NCBI GenBank assembly: GCA_031002005.1 | Contig: JARYHS010008074.1 | Span: 177,220,494 to 177,284,493 of the forward strand | From: Vandiemenella viatica | Taxonomy: Eukaryota > Arthropoda > Insecta > Orthoptera > Morabidae | Direction: 5' to 3' | DNA: 64,000 nucleotides | Part shown: positions 44,366 to 55,835 of the stretch, piece by piece | How the letters are laid out: each line of letters opens with the position of its first letter | Numbering within the stretch: position 1 is the stretch's first letter | Position numbers and translations under genes: made by a program | Notes under the pieces: generated by a model | What the model saw: only the letters and a program-made list of their open reading frames with translations | Databases searched by the model: none | What the model was told of the DNA's origin: nothing

Positions 44366-47300
44366 TCTCTTATAAACACACATTCTCTCCGCTGTGATCT
44401 GTGAGAAAATTTGGATTCGATACAATTTTTCTCCCATCCATTAATCAATTTTGAATTAAACATTTTGTTCACAAAAAATTCCATTAATTCCTCTTAAGTA
44501 ACATTAAGTGTTTATAGTTCCACTCAGTAACTCTAAAGAATGTTTACTGCCGACTGAAACTTCTTTCGCGAAGAAAGAGATGACGCATACATTAACAGTA
44601 ACGATCTGAGATCAATTGGAAACATGGAGTGGTTGCAGGATGGACTTTGCTGTCCAAAAAAAAACAGAGTAGAGTTAGGCAAGGTTTGTTTCTGATGCCG
44701 GATACGTAGGCAATAGGCTATTCAAACACACCTCGACTTTAGGGTTATTACTGGCAGTAGCTCAGTAATAAGATTTCGATGTTTGCGGAACGACCAGTTT
44801 AAGTGAAATTGTAGTGTAGACGTATTCACGTCCAAGTCTGGTCTTTATGAGCAAATGTTATTATTATTATTTAAGTATATACAACCAAAGAGTCAACACG
44901 TTTTTGGAAATGAGCAAAAGTAACTAGAAATTAAAGTTAAACCAACGATTACGTAATGCATAGTGAAACTTGTGAGATGAGTTTAAGGCATCCCTGCCTG
45001 CAGATTCTCGAGATGGTCGGCAACGCTGGGCACGACGCTGTCGTCATCCGACCCCAACGCAGTCACCGTTTCCACTACTAATGCAGTGCTACACGAGGAT
45101 TTCTGGACCGACTACAGCACTGCAGACAACGACATCGCCGTGCTCTTACTACCGCAGGCCGTCACACTTACTGGTAAGTTTGGAAATCTAGACACTACCA
45201 GTAGCATATAACCATAATTACACGTGCCAACAATCGGCTGCACAACAACTGATGGAAACTGAAGCACTGAAAGGTAAACCTAGGTGTGTTAGGTGTTGCC
45301 TGTGGTGTTGGACTGGTACTTCCGCAAACTAATAAAGCGACAACTTCTTTCCTATTACACATACGAATATATTACGTGTCAGCATTGCAGGCAGACTAGA
45401 AAAATAATTATGGGTACGAATAGTTTCAAACTGCTACTTTCATTAATTTATCAAATTTAAGACACCTTCTTTTCTAAACTAGACGTTGCTTCCGGCGTTC
45501 CTCAAGAAAGTGTAATAGGATCACTTCTTTTCCTAATTTTTGTAAACGATCTCGGTGAAAACGCTAATTGCAGGTTGCAATTGTTTGCTGATGATGCACT
45601 TATCTGTAGGGAAGTAAGGTGCTCTGACGATTGCTTAGAAATGCAGCGCGATTTAGATGTTATTTAGGAATGATGCCATAAATGTAAGCTTACACTTAAC
45701 TGCAAAAAGTGCAAGGCAATCGGAATAAGTAACAAAAAAATCCTTCATAACTACAAAGTAAACAATTCAGTAGTTGACACGGTTGATTCCCCGAAGTATC
45801 TGAACGTAATAGTACAAAGCAACAAGAAATGGGACATGCACATAACTTCCGTCGTAGGTAAAGCTAATTCATAGTTCGTATTTTGAGGAATTTTAATGAT
45901 CATACAAAGGAAATAGCTTATAAAACTCTGGTTCATTCACATTTGGGTTACTGTTGTGGAGTTTGGGATCCGTATCGCAAGGAATTGATTGAGGCGTTAG
46001 AGAAGTTACAGAGGAGAGCCGCTCGATTCGTGACTGCTTGCTACAGCCCTTACGAAAGCGTCACAGAATTTATACACCGATGGGCTGGGATTGTTTGGCA
46101 GACAGACGACTTCGTTTTCGTTTGAATTTATCGGAGACTATGCGAAATTGTTTGATTTACGGAGTGCAATGGAATACTTCTTGCACCAACCTATTTAGGT
46201 CGCAATGACAGGGGGGATAAGATTAGAGAAATAAGATGCCGTACCGATGCTTTTATGTACGCTTTCTTTCCTCGTGCTATTCAGGATTGGAATGCACAGA
46301 ATTAGGATTGGTGCCTACCACCTTCTACCACCCACAATATTTGTGAATTGCAGAGTATGGATGTAGATGTAGATACAATTAGTGTAGATTCACTTGTGAC
46401 ACAAATTGAGAGCTGCTGAGGCTCTTTAATGTCCATTCACTCAGTGAAAGAATGTTGACAGAAGACCGACCTTATCCTCGATTTTCTCTATTTGTGATCG
46501 TAGAGTTTTAATGGCACATTAAATTTCCAGCGAAAAAACTGGAAAGCTCATATCATTTATGAGTTCTTCATAGAATTTACTCCAGGTTCAATCGTAATAG
46601 GAGAATTAATCAAAACTGATTCCATTTTATTAGTGTGTCATACAAAATTCGTTTAAAACGTTTGTTGTAAATAAAACAAACATACGTCTGAAATGAAACA
46701 CTGTTGGATTTATCTGCTTTTTAAAATAGAGAATTATTTTCTTACTGCCGTTTCAAAAGTAACTATTATAAATCAATATTACTGATTCGGTATAATTCAA
46801 ATAAATTTTGAAGAATGTGGTATTGTCATTTCTTAGATGAATTTGTGCATACATGTTATTCATTTAATTATATAGTCCTGACATTATTATTCCAGAATAA
46901 TTTGTGTGCATTATCTGGTTTACTGTTTGAACGATAAACCTAAAACTTTTTTGATAACTGGTTCATGATTTCGAGATAAGTGAAAAAAAATTAGCTACCG
47001 CTATAATCACAAGATAAATAAACGTAAACTATCTGTCAGGAATTAGAAAACCTAGGAAAATAGCAACGATAAAAATCTGTTCATGGCGTGTGACTCAAAT
47101 CTGATTGATGTGTATAGGAAATATTTTGTGTTATAAGGGCAATTACATCAAAATTCCAACATATGTAAATAGCGTTAGAAAATCGCTAAATGTGTTCACA
47201 TGAAACAAATGTGGTGTCTAATTTAAGCCTCCAACTCTCTTGAACATCAAGTATATTACTAGTTATGGTGTAATCAACACATGCAACAACAAAACATTCA

Positions 47301-50300
47301 AAACTGGTCACAGTGAATTGAATTGCGGTGGAGCGCATGCTACGGTGGCAATTTCTCTGGTGATCTAATTATTCCTTTCCGATAAATTTTATTATTTTTG
47401 TTATTATCTTATAAATTTTTAGAGTTAAATTGCTCCATTTACGAATATTAATTTTAAATTCGTTCAGCATTTTTAGTAAATTATTCATAACTTTCTTTGG
47501 TAATTTATCGCAATCCCTGACACCGTTACCCAGCAAATAAAATTTTCCCATTCCCTTACGCACGTAATTGAGTGCCAGCTTGTGGTTATAGTCTTCTTTT
47601 CCTTTCCATGCACTGCTCGTAGTTCTTCGACCGATATTCCTCCAAGCCTTTCACCAGCGTACGCCGTGTACATTCTCATGCTACTTCTGTCTTACGACTA
47701 CCCCATTTCCGTTCCTTTCTCATAACAATTACTGAGTGCATCCTGCGGTAATTTCCACAAACAAATCCAGCTGCTCTTCTTTGCACGTCCTCCAACTCCT
47801 TTATTTGATACCCGAAATGTGGATCCCAAACTACACCACCATATTCAACCAAAGCCTGACCAAAGTTTTGTAAACCAGTTTCCTCACATCTTCTCATAAG
47901 CATCTACAGTAAATGAAGGATTTTTAAAATCTTTTCTTGTTATCTGCCCAATGTGCTCTGCCTATTGGAATTTATTAGCAAATTTTATGTAAAATAATTA
48001 AAATTCAAGCCTTCAACAAGCAATTCTGTCTGCACTCATAAACAATCATTATTTTTTATCTGTGTACCTAATAAACTGACTCTTCTTGACTTTTACCTTT
48101 ATTCCATGTTGACCTAGCAGTTAGTTTTTATTCAATAATTAAATTTTACTAATACAATAAATAGTAATTTTGAGTCTTGATAGCATTGTTCATTAGCTAA
48201 TAATGGTTAGCAGGGAGCGATGATTAGGAGATCTAGTGATTTGAGTGTGGTTTGTGTGCGCTTACAGATCTGATCAGCCCCGTGCAGTTGCCGTCGAGGA
48301 GTCAGGTGGGCGAGACATTCGAAGACGAGGTGGTGACTGTGAGCGGCTGGGGACTCACTTCTGATGGTTAGTACCAGGCTTCCCTCACTCACGACACGGC
48401 TGATCCGCTGGGTTTCAAACTATATCTGTTATTCCAGACTCGAATGGGGTGAGCCCCACTCTGCAGTACGTCACCGTTGTCGTCATCGCTAACAGCGAGT
48501 GCGCAGAGACGTATGGTGCCGACGTAATCGATGGTGACATCATCTGCACAGTAGGGAACCCCGACGGCAGTACATGCAACGTGAGTACTACTACTCCCTA
48601 CTGTCACGATCTGCCATATTACTGCAGTGATCCGTGCATAAGTATTCCAAAACATACTTCCGAAACCTGTTAGGTGCTTATCTACTTTTACACCACCAAA
48701 CAAAGAAAAAGAACTGATCCCATGAAATTTCTATTTCTTTAACTCTACTATCAACTACATGGTCATTATTAAATGAGAACTGCAACAACAACACTGCATT
48801 TTCTCACTGTAATGTAAGATTACCATTCACAGAAGTGTATTTAGTTGTAAGGTCTGCTACAATTTCTGTCAGCAAAACTCATTTCAGAAATAAAAATCGA
48901 AACTAATTTAAGATTAACTCATAACCACTGGCAAAGGAATTTGTGGCATCTTTGTTCATCATAACTATTTTGCATATTAATTTCGCCCCAATTCTCCTTG
49001 TTTCATTATACCTAGGCTACTAAAATTATGTTCAAACCCTAACAAAAGTTAATGCTGAGAATACCACCTTCCTTTCTGTTGCCTTTCAGCTTCCATCGTG
49101 AACTGATGCAGAATTCTGTACAACGGCAGATAATCAATGAAATCAGGGGATGAAATATATCTTTTATACAGAAACTTCTACTTATTTGAGTGAACGAACT
49201 ACCGTAATTCCCCTGTTGATACAAGAAAATGTACACCATAAAGGTTGAAATCCCATAGCCGAATCTTCAAGCTTTTAGGCAACTTTGAATAATAATCTAT
49301 CCGATTTGAATGATGTTCTACAATTTTCATATATAATTATTAGTAAATTTTGCAGGCAATGTGTAAAGCTAACATCATAGCAAAAAAGAGGTGATTAAAA
49401 ATTAAAAAAAAAAAAAATCAATGATCGAAAGACGGAAATCTACTTTATATGAATTGTTAACTTTGTATCTACTGCCAACTAGAACAGTGTCAATTACTTT
49501 GTATTCATAATACTCAGCATCAAAAGATGAGAGATTCTGAATTTGAACCGTTGTACAGTCCTAAGTGAGAAATTTATGATTGTTATAAATTTCGTATATG
49601 AACCACCAGATAAATGGTCTTAATATCTTAACCGTCCATAAGATTCGGCGGGGCCTTGCTATTCCAAAAAATCTGAAGCTTTGAAAATATTCGTTGATAC
49701 GATGTAGTGACAGAATTCTTTTTTGCGTGAGATATATACGATCGTAGCCCTGAAAAAATATCTACAACTTTCATCGAAATCTCGACTGTAGTGGGAAATA
49801 TGAAGCATTCAGAGTAAAAATCTGCGAAAATTCTTATTGATGTATCTTATAGTGAACGACAATCACAAAAATTACTGTCTTGCTTTCTTCTCTATGCAGT
49901 TTACGTCCAAATATGATGATCATAAGTTACTCGTGGTGAAGGGTTTTCTTCGAAATTAATATCATCAAGAATAGCTTCGTAGGTAAATTTCAAAGATAAC
50001 GATCAATAAATAAGAGGTTTTAAAACTATACTAGGTGGCCCGAGCAAAAACTTCGCGAATGATATACGATGAACAGCGATGTTGGTTTGCAGCAGGATGA
50101 AACAAGAACCGGATCATTTGTAGCAATTGTTTATTTGTCAGCTGAAACAGCTACGTAACAAAACACAGCGCCTTAGAAACTATTTAGAAATTATTAAATG
50201 TTTCCCTAACAGAAACAGAAATATTAGGAAAGCTCCGTCCTCCAGAAAACATATACAGTTTATCAATATATCAGTGACATGTGGTGCTGCCATCTATCGA

Positions 50301-50873
50301 CAACACGATGAATGCTTATCGATGCCAGCGAATCCTAGCAACTAGACTTTGAACTATCGCATACCCGTGACCTTGATTACTCATAATTTTGTATTTTGCT
50401 GCTTGAATTTCCAAAAATTCATTTTTTAACTAACGCTGTTACCAAAGCGGAGAACATAATCTTTAAAATGCTGATTCATTTACGATTTTCGTTAAATATG
50501 AAGGGAGAAAGATGCCTCATAACACCTTTTAGAAACGATATATACATGGTAGATTACAGAAATATTCTCAATAATCTTAACTTCCTCAGATCCTCCTCTA
50601 GAGAAATACAAACATCTATCAGAGTCTTTTAGCAGATAAAACGACAAATGATCCAATCACAGGCTCAGCATCACCAGCGTCTTTGTCTTTCGTTGGCAGG
50701 GCGACAGCGGCGGCCCTCTGGTGATCGAAGAGGACGACGGCACCTGGACGCAGATCGGCATCGTGTCGTTCGGATCCGACTTCGGCTGCTCGCTGGGGTA
50801 CCCGGATGCCTTGACCAGAGTCACATCCTTCCTCGACTGGATCTCAGAGAACGCTGGTGTCACCATACAGTAG
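37058..50873 (+). CDS. Brachyurin/chymotrypsin-like secreted serine protease, gene 2 (7 exons, 288 aa)
   Basis: S1A endopeptidase paralogous to gene 1. Coding exons: 37058-37111, 40259-40340, 41009-41153, 45004-45173, 48268-48366, 48438-48580, 50700-50873; phases 0,1,2,1,1,0, all GT/AG. Signal peptide 1-18, basic propeptide to Arg49, mature start Ile50-Ile-Ala-Gly. Triad His90 (TAGHC), Asp137 (DNDIAVLL), Ser234 (GDSGGPL). Six cysteines. The S1 pocket has Ser228 at position 189 and Asp at 226 in GYPDALTRV, the pattern of insect brachyurin/chymotrypsin-BI-like proteases, so cleavage after hydrophobic or mixed residues is expected. TAGHC in place of TAAHC is a mild oddity next to the catalytic His. 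Intron 5 is only 71 nt against 2350 nt in gene 1. ATTAAA at 50906-50911 is a probable poly(A) signal. Likely digestive. Confidence 0.95.
37295..37303. repeat. SINE-2 target site duplication, left
   Basis: GTCAATTAT, repeated at 37611-37619. Confidence 0.8.
37304..37610 (+). mobile_element. SINE-2, full-length tRNA-derived copy
   Basis: A-box region TGGTTCAGTGGTTAAGCG and B box GGTTCGAATCC at tRNA-like spacing. The body includes CCGGACCTTCACTTCTGCCA, CGTGGTTCGGATTCCACG and CAATAAAAACCCTATCTCC. The tail is (ATT)n ending at 37610. Flanked by exact 9-bp duplications, so a comparatively recent insertion in intron 1 of gene 2. Confidence 0.88.
37611..37619. repeat. SINE-2 target site duplication, right
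   Basis: GTCAATTAT, identical to 37295-37303. Confidence 0.8.
37620..39368. other. Gene 2 intron 1, middle: nothing assigned
   Basis: AT-rich. A reverse-strand word CTGAAGAAGGCTG at about 38166-38178 recalls a hammerhead first box but lacks the second box at proper spacing. Confidence 0.35.
39369..39737. mobile_element. 369-bp Harbinger-like MITE with TAA target
   Basis: Left end AGGCGTGTTCCCACGATC and right end (reversed) AGCTGCGTTCCCACGATC, followed on both sides by CTTGTAACGAAG and guanine-rich GAGACGGGA-type words. TAA flanks both ends (39366-39368, 39738-39740). Interior GC-rich with many CpGs. The single open frame inside (39405-39740) has no domain. Confidence 0.75.
40259..40340 (+). 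CDS. Gene 2 exon 2: propeptide
   Basis: 82 nt after TTCCAG, encoding [11 protein letters not shown] then [14 protein letters not shown], phase 1 at GTGAGT. Arg/Lys-rich. Confidence 0.88.
41009..41153 (+). CDS. Gene 2 exon 3: activation site and catalytic His
   Basis: 145 nt after [35 protein letters not shown] and MTAGHCVSG. Donor GTAAGA. Confidence 0.96.
41440..42330 (-). mobile_element. LINE-A copy, best-preserved C-terminus
   Basis: The - strand frame at 41618-41950 reads [37 protein letters not shown] and [19 protein letters not shown]. The frame at 41954-42208 covers [19 protein letters not shown] and [19 protein letters not shown]. The 3' end at about 41440 carries the family terminus next to AAATTAAATTAAATTTAATT. 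5'-truncated, in intron 3 of gene 2. Confidence 0.8.
42440..42580 (+). mobile_element. SINE-2 fragment (body only)
   Basis: CCATGGTTCGGATTCCACTG matches CGTGGTTCGGATTCCACG of the 37304 copy, with decaying similarity to about 42580. No tRNA head. Confidence 0.45.
42900..44165. other. Gene 2 intron 3, nothing recognised
   Basis: AT-rich with short frames only. No repeat ends seen. Confidence 0.35.
44170..44260 (+). mobile_element. SINE-1 fragment
   Basis: GGCCATCCTGATCTGGGTTT then TTCCATGGTTTTCCCAGAAC and GCGAATGGCGGGATGG match the SINE-1 body. Both ends are missing. Confidence 0.65.
44335..44364. repeat. (AAT)n microsatellite
   Basis: Ten trinucleotide units after GAGC. Confidence 0.9.
45004..45173 (+). 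CDS. Gene 2 exon 4: catalytic Asp
   Basis: 170 nt after CCTGCAG, encoding [19 protein letters not shown] and [13 protein letters not shown]. Donor GTAAGT. Nine nt shorter than gene 1 exon 4. Confidence 0.94.
45478..46378 (+). mobile_element. LINE-B (Jockey/CR1-like) 3' half
   Basis: Translation with shifts gives [20 protein letters not shown], then [14 protein letters not shown] (catalytic FADD) at about 45570-45610, and [14 protein letters not shown]. Later, in other frames, come a decayed [13 protein letters not shown] and [20 protein letters not shown] (46000-46050). The 3' end is TGTGAATTGCAGAGTATGG followed by ATGTAGATGTAGAT repeats. It sits in intron 4 of gene 2. Confidence 0.75.
46379..47310. 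other. Gene 2 intron 4, between two LINE fragments: nothing recognised
   Basis: AT-rich; no repeat ends and no domain-bearing frame. Confidence 0.35.
47320..48130 (-). mobile_element. LINE-A copy, - orientation
   Basis: - strand frames hold [20 protein letters not shown] and [19 protein letters not shown] (47676-47903), and [20 protein letters not shown] (47369-47563). The 3' end at 47320 repeats the family end (GGTGGCAATTTCTCTGG). Decayed, in intron 4 of gene 2. Confidence 0.75.
48268..48366 (+). CDS. Gene 2 exon 5
   Basis: 99 nt after CTTACAG, encoding [15 protein letters not shown] and [11 protein letters not shown]. Donor GTTAGT. Confidence 0.95.
48438..48580 (+). CDS. Gene 2 exon 6: S1 pocket wall
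   Basis: 143 nt after ATTCCAG, encoding [18 protein letters not shown] and [14 protein letters not shown]. The Ser before Thr-Cys is at position 189. Donor GTGAGT. Confidence 0.95.
48581..50699. other. Gene 2 intron 6: nothing recognised
   Basis: No repeat ends or coding frames with domains in 2.1 kb. Confidence 0.4.
50700..50873 (+). CDS. Gene 2 exon 7: catalytic Ser and C-terminus
   Basis: 174 nt after [43 protein letters not shown] and [15 protein letters not shown], stop TAG at 50871-50873. Confidence 0.96.
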   Translation, partial: GDSGGPLVIEEDDGTWTQIGIVSFGSDFGCSLGYPDALTRVTSFLDWISENAGVTIQ

Positions 50874-50905
50874 ACCATTCACTGTAATACATCGCCACTC
50901 GTTGT

Positions 50906-50911
50906 ATTAAA
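50906..50911 (+). terminator. Poly(A) signal of gene 2
   Basis: ATTAAA 33 nt after the stop codon, followed by a T-rich stretch. Confidence 0.55.
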
Positions 50912-51348
50912 TATATTTCTTTGTAGATGATGCATGTTTCTCATTTTCTTCGTCCTCGTTTTATTTTATACCTTTAGAATATCGAAAGTTATAAAGTAAT
51001 AAAAAAAAAGGCGATTTCCGTTAATGGAAGTTCAATTCTATAAAATATCGCAAGAATATTCCCGTAAAACAAACAAACGTCTGTAGTGTGAAAACTGCAT
51101 TCAGTTCTGAAACAGTATTCTTTCAATGAGCTGACAGTTTAAAAAAATAGTTCTAAAAATAAAATAAAAAAATACTCCTCTAATCTGAATTATCTATAAA
51201 AATATTATGGAACTACGTAAACTCTTAAGAAATAATAAAGAGGTGTTAACTACAGCAAGAAGTTCTTTGAAGGGAGGTAAGTTAAAATGTCAAAGAGGAT
51301 GAGAAATCCACTACTGAACAATATATCTGCGTTCAGCTTGTCTAAATA

Positions 51349-51352
<4 letters not shown>

Positions 51353-51415
<63 letters not shown>
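51353..51415. repeat. T63 homopolymer
   Basis: Sixty-three T in a row. Could be an inverted poly(A) tail of a retroposon, but the right flank CCGCAGCTCCCAATC is not recognised. The exact length may be unreliable. Confidence 0.85.
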
Positions 51416-51738
51416 CCGCAGCTCCCAATCAGTTTTCCAATCGCCTTTTCAAGCATTTTTCCTGATTCCTTCGACACACTCTCCTGTACAAACGATAAAG
51501 AACGCGGCAATTCCGTAATACCAGTAATCATCTCCTGTGCAGGTTGAATATTCTGTAGTGACACGTTGTCGAGCTAGGTAACTTTAATTATTTCACTAAT
51601 TCATCTACTGCCAGGTGTGGGATTTTGGTTCCTCATTGGTATTCGTGTTTTTCAAAGCAACATCTGATCAAGAGGGACTATAATTGATTTATTATTTCTT
51701 AATTTGCCAATTATAAACCTTGATAGTTGTTGCTGAAC

Positions 51739-51739
<1 letters not shown>

Positions 51740-51775
<36 letters not shown>

Positions 51776-52110
51776 CGAATCACCCATCTTTGGGGTACGT
51801 CAGATCAATCACTTCTTGGATGCTTGCGTTTTCTTCTTCTCCCAGTATTTCTTCATTCTATCTGATCTCTTCCTTCTTTCCTCTTCTGAAATTTGAATCG
51901 GTTTTCTGGTGTTTATCGCAACTTGGAACCTCTTACTTTTGTCTTTGGTCACCGTCTTGGCTGTACCATTCTTTAACATCACTTCGGTAATCTGGAGTTC
52001 TCTCAAATCCTTTTCCACTTCCTTAAACCAGTTGGGCTTAGTCTTTTTTTTATAAAAGAAGTCAAAGATTTTTTTTGTTAATCTGTTTTGTTTTATATCA
52101 CGGGATTTCA
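51740..52110 (-). mobile_element. LINE-F 3' end with poly(A) tail
   Basis: The T36 run at 51740-51775 is the tail on the - strand. The frame at 51809-52111 reads KPNWFKEVEKDLRELQITEV then QISEEERRKRSDRMKKYWEK, which resembles the basic, coiled C-terminus of LINE ORF2 proteins. 5'-truncated. Confidence 0.6.
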
Positions 52111-52139
52111 TTAGAACAATTTCATCTTATCGCAGAATC

Positions 52140-52372
52140 ATTTTTTATGCCTCGTCAGTATCGAGGTCATTGGAGGTGAGAAAGGACTGGGGGTAAGGAA
52201 TGTGAATGAATTCGGCCGTGGTCTTTTAGAAGAACCATCCCGGATCAGTTCGTTAGGAATGATTTGGGAAAACCATGGAAAAACGAAATCTCGATGGCCG
52301 CATGAGGATTCAAACCAGAGTTTTCGAAAATGCGAGGCCAGAGCGTTACCACTCAACATGCTCGGCATTCCA
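52140..52372 (-). mobile_element. SINE-1 copy, reverse orientation
   Basis: T-rich tail (52140-52146), CTCGTCAGTATCGAGG, GAATTCGGCCGTGGTC, AAACCATGGAAAAACG, GGATTCAAACCAGAG (inverted B box) and CATGCTCGGC (5' end reversed). Possible 8-bp duplication: CAGAATCA left, CAGAATAA right. Confidence 0.75.
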
Positions 52373-52374
52373 GA

Positions 52375-54530
52375 ATAATTACATGGTTGGTTTTCAACAT
52401 TAAAAACAAATTAAAATTTCAATAGTGCACCAATGTTACCGTTTAGTCGTCTTTCTTCTACTTTTGTCCGTCACCAACTGTACTCAGCATCTGATAACAG
52501 TGTGTACCCACAATCATTCCATATAACACACATTCATTGTTGGTTGCACCTCTCCGGAAAACGGAATACAGTTGGTTTAAAACATCGTAACGGTTCAAGA
52601 AATAGCTCATCGCACATGTTACAATCGCTCGGAACTGTGTAACGCATTTTATTCTAGTCCGACTCATTACCTCGCATACTTGTAAGACTTCGCATATCTC
52701 ACTACTTCGAACAACACGAACAGGAAATGATAACAAATAATCATGAAACACTGTAGTGCGGAAAGTACCAAATAAATAAATTATAACCAGCAAGCTAAGC
52801 TCGCACTTTTATTAGCCTATATGAACTACATTATCACACCATATTAAACGTAATTAAAACCTTTTATAACAAACCACTAATGAACTAAAACTAAAAACTA
52901 ATTATCAGTAGCTCAACCTGTCTGATCTAAACTGATAATATATACTGAAAATAAAAGAAATAAATAAAGTACACTCATTTGAACAAAGATCATCCCACCA
53001 CATAGAATTCTTAATCATAAATTATATGTTTTAGCGTAAAAACTAGTAGTATTACCTAGAACGGAGCTTGAACCACAGACCCCCGATTACGCGATAATGG
53101 TGGGAAAAAGAGAATGAGGAGATACGTAAGCACTATGGATGGAGGCTGCAACTTCTGGAACTGTCATTTTAACCTGGTATCGAACAGAAATCCTTTGGAA
53201 ATGTTACGTAAAATAAGGACTTGTTGCCTCTACCGCCGAACCTTTTGTAGTTGTTGAAACCTTAATCGAGCATTGAACATTAGTTTTTCCCTCACCATGA
53301 CTGGAAGCTGTACCTAGCCGGTAATGACAGCAATCATATATTACATGACTTGGTCTGTATATTGTAGGCGAGTGACATGGTCGAGCAGTATGACGTAACA
53401 TGTACAGCACACTACGACGCCGTAAATATAAATAATGACGTAATAAGCAATATAATGGATCAAGACTCCAGTGACTTAGCGGTGAGTGACCAGGCGTAGG
53501 ACGCTTGCAATGTGGACGCTCTAATTGTAAATGACCTTTGACCTGTCAAATTATCAGGATAACAGATGATTAATTGTATAACCAGTGTACATTTTATACT
53601 ATTGGCTGGCACCGGGTTTCACCCTTCCCCTTCTTTCATCTATCGTCTATTACAACAACGCAGTAACACAAAAAAGTATATTTATGAACACGTTGTTAGT
53701 GGAAAAGGCAACGGAAACCACTATACTTAACCGTTCCTCGTGAGCTTACTGTAGAAGTATAGCATCCCCCATGGCAACTGCCTACCCCAGCATATTGGCA
53801 TGGCACGATGCTACTATTAATTTATAAATCACATCATACGTCCGCAAAATAAGTTGTTATTTGCTCATTTTAGTAAATCGTGCGAGACAACTATCTAAGA
53901 GACAACTATCTTTCCCTCATATAACTAACAAATACAAAAGATAACAAAACCCAAACGATCACAGCTGTCAGATTATAAGACTTGCCACTACGTTACTATT
54001 CAAGATAAATTCGTATTCAGTTATTGGATGAAACTCATTGGATGTGAATACATAAAATTATGTACACATCATTCAATTGAGGCAGCATTGCGATGCAACT
54101 GAGCTACGTTTGAATTGTTTGACACATTTTCAAGAGTAAAAACTAATTTTATTGTAAATCAGTACACTCACATTATTGGCTTCTACTTTTTCCATAACAA
54201 TATATGTTGAATAGGCAGTCGTAGGGTTTACGCCGCGTCTGTTGAGGCTACTGGCATGCATGGACTACATTATCACTATGTTAATTCTGACGTCTAATCG
54301 CATCCTGTCCAGTAAGAGCATGTGCTATTACAAGATCTGTGGTGTCTGTCCTTACTGGGAACATCTTACAGAACCTGTTGCTTAATTTCACAAGTATCGA
54401 AAACATTATAGCTGTAGAGGACCACGGAGAGCAATGAGGAATTTTCATTACAGAGTGTCGTAGTCAGTTAAAAAATTATCAATTTCACTAACCTCCGAAG
54501 TAAAGATAGGAACAAAATAAAATTTAACAC
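52375..54530. other. 2.1 kb with no recognised gene or element
   Basis: Short frames without domains. The word GGCTGGCACCGGGTTTCACCC at 53604-53624 recalls the CTGACCCGGC-type repeat of 6615 in reverse but is not convincing. Confidence 0.35.
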
Positions 54531-54534
54531 ATTC

Positions 54535-54620
54535 TTTTGCACCAACGTTTCACAACATTTTGGAGTCAACTGCCTTCGATGAGTTTTTACTCATCGTTGG
54601 CACGGTCAAATTTGGAGCTA
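54535..54620 (-). mobile_element. Possible PLE terminal-repeat remnant
   Basis: On the - strand ACTCATCGAAGGCAG precedes GTTGTGAAACGTTGGTGC. Spacing and the GAAAC box suggest a decayed hammerhead-bearing repeat, but the first core box is lost. Confidence 0.35.
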
Positions 54621-54924
54621 TGCATTTATAGCCACATGTCCTTGTTGACATCAAGCATTTTATACCTGCTGCCAGGTGGTGCTATAAAGTACTAATGGAG
54701 GAAGCGAAGTGTTGCCATCTGTTTTTGAAACATGTTCAACGTGTTATGAGAGTACTTTCGTCGGTAAAATGTGTAATTAATGAGTCGTAGATTGGGGACC
54801 GTCCCGGCATTCATCTAGATGACTGCGGAAAACCGCAGTCAGAACGGCTGGTATGTGGAAGCGAGGGCTCGTGCCCGGTCCATTAAATCTCCCCGGTGCA
54901 GTATGCGGTGCAACAGGGCATGAG

Positions 54925-55353
54925 TAGGGTTGGCAGATGGCAGCGAAATCATGGAATGTCCCGGAATTTTGTGTCTTGTCCCGTGCCCAAGAATTAAGAG
55001 TTACTGTCCCGGAATACCCGTAAACCAGTTTTTTCTCAAACTTAAGATTCCATGGTGGCCCTGCCGTCTCACAGCGGGGGGTAGGAGAGCGCTCCAAATC
55101 ACCGACGACCAGAAACAATATACTGTATATAGACTGTTCAGCTATGACGTAGTGATTTTCAACCAAATTTGAATTAATAATCTTAAAAGAGGTGCTATAT
55201 ATAAATATACATAAGTTACGTAACATAATTTTTACCCAACTTTTTAAATTAATTTGAATATTTGTTCACTCCATAAACATACTACTACAGTACCTTATTT
55301 ACCCAATAAATCTCCCGGAAATTATAATCCTGTATCTGGCAACTCTAGCACAG
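54925..55353. mobile_element. Possible hAT-like MITE
   Basis: TAGGGTTGGCAGAT at the left and TAGAGTTGCCAGAT (reversed) at the right match at 12 of 14. The interior repeats the word GTCCCGGAAT. No clean 8-bp duplication was found. Confidence 0.45.
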
Positions 55354-55825
55354 AGCCGCACTGGCGAGTTTAAATTGTAACACATTAGTAAGCTTAATGA
55401 GCCCAATTTATCCTGAAAATTCATGGCGTTTTAGGGTAGAAAGCGATTTCAAGTCTGTGGGCAGGGTGATCTGGACAGGATATCTAGCTGGGTTGGTAAA
55501 CATGGTATGAAGATAAATGCAAAGAAGAGTCAGCTAATTACATACACAAATAAAAAAAAAAACTGAAGGTAGATTATGACTATAAGATAGGGGAATAATT
55601 GCTTGTTAAAGGGGTGAAATGTAAGTATCTTGGCATAATACTTGATAACAATCTCAACTGAGCAGGACACATTGGACAGGTAGTGGGTAGGTTTCAAAAT
55701 GTTTCACTTGTTGGACAGAGTGATGAGGGGTTACAAAACTTTGGTCAGACCTTTGCTTGAGTATGGTGGTGTAGCATGGGATCCACAGTTTGGAGCTGGA
55801 AGGGTTACAAAGAATGTCTGTTAGA

Positions 55826-55835
55826 TTTGTCTTTG
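55826..55835. repeat. SINE-1 target site duplication, left
   Basis: TTTGTCTTTG, repeated exactly at 56082-56091. Confidence 0.8.

Noticed and set aside
44900..46100. LTR retrotransposon or endogenous virus
   Set aside because: The RT words here and elsewhere are of the non-LTR type with 3' simple-repeat tails; no LTR pair, protease/integrase or envelope segment was seen anywhere in the window.
51250..51564. Poly-Lys and poly-Phe frames
   Set aside because: Translation of a T63 homopolymer.
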